DNA of 64,000 nt from Thalassomonas sp. M1454. GTDB lineage: Bacteria; Pseudomonadota; Gammaproteobacteria; Enterobacterales; Alteromonadaceae. Of the stretch, positions 63,150-64,000 are shown in pieces; the stretch's first letter is position 1, and each line of letters starts with the position of its first letter. The DNA lies in contig NZ_VKDD01000002.1 of NCBI RefSeq assembly GCF_007097525.1, positions 310,001-374,000 of the forward strand, in the 5' to 3' direction. The notes beneath the pieces are model-generated. The model saw only the letters and a program-made list of their open reading frames with translations, was not told where the DNA came from and did no database searches. Position numbers and translations under genes: made by a program.

Positions 63150-64000
63150 TTAAAGATCGAAATCTTCAAAGTCAGCACTATCAACAGAGCTATCAGTTTG
63201 TCCAACAAGATAAGATGAAATCTCAGTTTCTTGTGGTGCAACTTGTACGTTATCACTTGAAAGATATGAGTTAATCCAAGGTAGTGGGTTACTCTTAATA
63301 TTGAATTGAGGCTCGTAACCAATCGCAGTTAAACGTTGGTTTGATAGATACTCAATGTATTGCTTTAAAATTTCAGCATTCAAACCAATCATTGAACCAT
63401 CTTTGAATAAGTAATCAGCCCATTCTTTTTCTTGCTCGATTACATCTAAAAATAACTCTAAGCCTTCTTGATGTAACTCTTGTGAGATCTCTTGCATTTC
63501 AGGATCGTCTTTGCCGGTAGCCCACAAGTTTAAGATATGCTGAGTTGCCGTTAAGTGTACAGATTCGTCACGGGCAATTAGCTTGATAATTTTTGAATTA
63601 CCTTCTAATAATTCACGCTCGGCAAATGCAAATGAACAAGCAAATGATACATAGAAACGGATAGCTTCAAGGGCATTAGTCGAACATACTGAGCGGTACA
63701 ATGCTTTCTTGATTTCACGTGTTGTAACAACAACTTCTTCACCATCAATAGTGTAAGTACCTTCACCTTGCGATTGGAAAAGTTGGGTAAGTAAAATTAC
63801 TCTATCGAAATATTTACTGATTGCACTGGCGCGTTTTAAGATGTTGTCGTTAATCACGATATCATCAAATACTTCACTCGGGTCGGTAAATAAATTACGT
63901 AAAATATGAGTATATGAACGCGAGTGAATCGTCTCGTAAAAGCCCCATGTTTCAATCCAAGTTTCAAGCTCAGGAATAGATACAAGCGGTAATAAACAAA
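63150..64000 (-). CDS. nrdB: Ribonucleotide reductase class Ia beta subunit, 5' end outside window
   Basis: The frame continues to the right edge, giving 282 residues without the N-terminus. It follows E. coli NrdB: '[20 protein letters not shown]', then '[12 protein letters not shown]' with the di-iron and radical residues (Glu115, His118 and Tyr122 in E. coli numbering), '[12 protein letters not shown]' (Glu204) and '[15 protein letters not shown]' (Glu238, His241). The C-terminus '...[20 protein letters not shown]' fits docking to NrdA. It provides the radical for making deoxynucleotides. A GTG at 63857 is internal, not the start. Confidence 0.95.
   Translation of the reverse strand, partial: CLLPLVSIPELETWIETWGFYETIHSRSYTHILRNLFTDPSEVFDDIVINDNILKRASAISKYFDRVILLTQLFQSQGEGTYTIDGEEVVVTTREIKKALYRSVCSTNALEAIRFYVSFACSFAFAERELLEGNSKIIKLIARDESVHLTATQHILNLWATGKDDPEMQEISQELHQEGLELFLDVIEQEKEWADYLFKDGSMIGLNAEILKQYIEYLSNQRLTAIGYEPQFNIKSNPLPWINSYLSSDNVQVAPQETEISSYLVGQTDSSVDSADFEDFDL

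Noticed and set aside
1-64000. CRISPR array, prophage, integron or toxin-antitoxin locus
   Set aside because: I saw no regularly spaced repeats, phage structural genes, integrase genes or recognisable toxin-antitoxin pairs. The tandem repeats present are inside coding linkers.

Overview
The window is chromosomal DNA from a low-GC marine gammaproteobacterium of the order Alteromonadales, most like Colwelliaceae (Colwellia or Thalassotalea type). This rests on gene content and order: ybfE-fldA-fur next to ybfF/seqA-pgm, tesA back to back with ybbA-ybbP, nrdB-yfaE, sucC-sucD. It also rests on A+T-rich spacers, a GlyGly-CTERM protein and an ATACCAA.TCCATTAATTAA-ended mobile repeat. The assignment is inference; no search was run.

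Layout. 1-6400: nitrate uptake. It has the end of a NasT-type ANTAR antiterminator, NasS, a sigma-54 promoter with a hairpin/terminator leader, an NrtA-NrtB-ATPase transporter and an outer-membrane porin. 6900-9050: sucCD. 9196-11170: a beta-helix lipoprotein. 11215-20120: an RluA-type synthase, glnS, then the conserved fur/fldA/ybfE and ybfF/seqA/pgm block. 20140-23000: a DUF350/transglutaminase pair, an orphan and astE. 23275-27030: branched-chain 2-oxoacid dehydrogenase E1alpha, E1beta and E2. 27195-30441: L,D-transpeptidase, patatin, a secreted orphan and an esterase. 30647-35534: metG, mrp, dcd and ybhK. 35864-36835: a tRNA operon with one Ala(GGC) and four identical Glu(TTC) genes. 36943-43610: GFA-like protein, a small orphan, hybrid kinase, tesA and ybbA-ybbP. 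43699-54960: a GlyGly-CTERM beta-helix protein, then a mosaic of housekeeping and small accessory genes (yfcH-like, AI-2E exporter family, deacetylase, yciI, yciB, sulfotransferase, M24 peptidase, cytochrome b, Mpo1-like, VOC, MYG1). 55054-61937: an accessory cluster with an ArsR-type regulator divergent from a rhodanese, plus RND efflux, DUF4266 and DUF3570. The end holds a MITE-like repeat, a c-type cytochrome, yfaE and the 3' part of nrdB.

How genes work together. NasS (nitrate sensor) and NasT (RNA-binding antiterminator) should control read-through of the terminator before nrtA, so sigma-54 (nitrogen status) and nitrate are both needed for uptake genes. The bkd genes lack an E3 and must borrow lipoamide dehydrogenase from elsewhere. 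nrdB and yfaE form the usual class Ia reductase radical-maintenance pair.

The most interesting stretch is 55054-61937. Its ArsR protein has two cysteines 66 residues apart, as in the persulfide sensors BigR and SqrR. It faces a rhodanese across three overlapping ATATTAG-N6-CTAATAT-type sites, and the genes behind it encode an RND pump, a small lipoprotein ending GGGCGCN and a DUF3570 outer-membrane protein. This suggests a sulfur-responsive envelope system whose cargo is unknown. Other unusual items are the look-alike TTTA-loop hairpins in the tRNA spacers, the overlapping start codons of tesA and ybbA, a 17-bp-arm palindrome at 52708-52742, and two unrelated beta-helix proteins with Glu/Pro-rich repeats.
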